Shown here in pieces: positions 22,076 through 22,254 of a DNA stretch of 22,254 nt (the first letter of the stretch is position 1; the number at the start of each line of letters is the position of its first letter). Source of the stretch: Zwartia sp. Its GTDB lineage: Bacteria > Pseudomonadota > Gammaproteobacteria > Burkholderiales > Burkholderiaceae_B. A model generated the notes under the pieces. The model saw nothing but the letters and a program-made list of their open reading frames with translations. It did not search any database and was not told the origin of the DNA. Where the stretch lies: assembly GCA_030653405.1 (NCBI GenBank), contig JAURZO010000039.1:1-22254 (forward strand), in the 5' to 3' direction. The position numbers and the translations under genes are program-made.

Positions 22076-22254
22076 ATGAATATCCCATTATTTCCACTAG
22101 GCTCAACGCTGTTCCCTGATGGACTGCTGGCACTCAAGATATTCGAGGTGCGCTACCTCGATATGATCAAGGCATGCTTTAAAACCGGCGCCCCTTTCGG
22201 TGTTGTGACACTCAACCGAGGTGGTGAGGTTCGTATCCCCGGCAAAGTGATTGC
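22076..22254 (+). CDS. LON substrate-binding (PUA-like) domain protein, partial (N-terminus only)
   Basis: The frame starts at ATG 22076 and is open to the window end, giving 59 residues. The sequence IPLFPLGSTLFPDGLLALKIFEVRYLDMI is the opening of the Lon N-terminal domain (split here: IPLFPLGSTLFPDG, LLALKIFEVRYLDMI), followed by FGVVTLNRGGEV. Short stand-alone proteins with this domain, about 200 residues, are common in proteobacteria, and full Lon protease starts differently in most, so the stand-alone form is the likelier reading. The gene follows arfB by 42 bp and may be co-transcribed. Confidence 0.85.
   Translation, partial: MNIPLFPLGSTLFPDGLLALKIFEVRYLDMIKACFKTGAPFGVVTLNRGGEVRIPGKVI

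Overview
The window looks like chromosomal DNA of a betaproteobacterium of the order Burkholderiales, probably Alcaligenaceae or a close relative. The reasons are two orphan periplasmic Bug/TctC solute receptors inside catabolic operons, an initiator tRNA, a DnaK-independent housekeeping set of typical proteobacterial type (scpB, aroG, dinB, arfB), moderate GC content and tightly overlapping genes with frequent TTG or GTG starts. The taxonomic call is an inference from gene content. No insertion sequence, integrase, phage gene or CRISPR array is visible.

Layout. 1-759 (-) is the start of scpB, whose 3' end lies outside the window. 836-912 (+) is tRNA-fMet, with a clear sigma70-like promoter and an intrinsic terminator. 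958-1626 has no convincing gene but holds a six-unit 15-bp tandem repeat and several inverted repeats in partly AT-rich DNA. 1627-5428 (-) is a three-gene operon: a fused double acyl-CoA dehydrogenase, a crotonase-fold enoyl-CoA hydratase/isomerase and a short G3E (CobW-like) GTPase. A nitroreductase (5621-6316, +) diverges from it.

The central part, 6342-14303, is a catabolic locus of two divergent operons around a 255-bp control region. Leftward: Bug receptor, aconitase-family large and small hydro-lyase subunits, and an isocitrate lyase/PEP mutase-family C-C lyase. Rightward: CitE/HpcH-like lyase, second Bug receptor, family III CoA-transferase and a TIM-barrel amidohydrolase. Together these supply uptake, (de)hydration, CoA activation, two kinds of C-C cleavage and a lactone- or ester-type hydrolysis. 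This is the toolkit expected for a branched or unsaturated C4-C7 di/tricarboxylic acid. The hydro-lyase plus lyase pair resembles the last two steps of anaerobic nicotinate breakdown (2,3-dimethylmaleate hydratase and 2,3-dimethylmalate lyase); the CoA-transferase plus CitE-like pair resembles itaconate/citramalate degradation. The true substrate is unknown, and this locus is the best candidate for an undescribed system.

14335-22254 is mixed: aroG (-), dinB (+), an amidase-signature hydrolase and a Cys-less carboxymuconolactone-decarboxylase-family protein (+), a large TPR/OGT-type (SPINDLY-like) glycosyltransferase (-), a small membrane-anchored protein, a 49-residue basic protein, the ribosome-rescue hydrolase ArfB, and the start of a LON-substrate-binding-domain protein cut by the window end.
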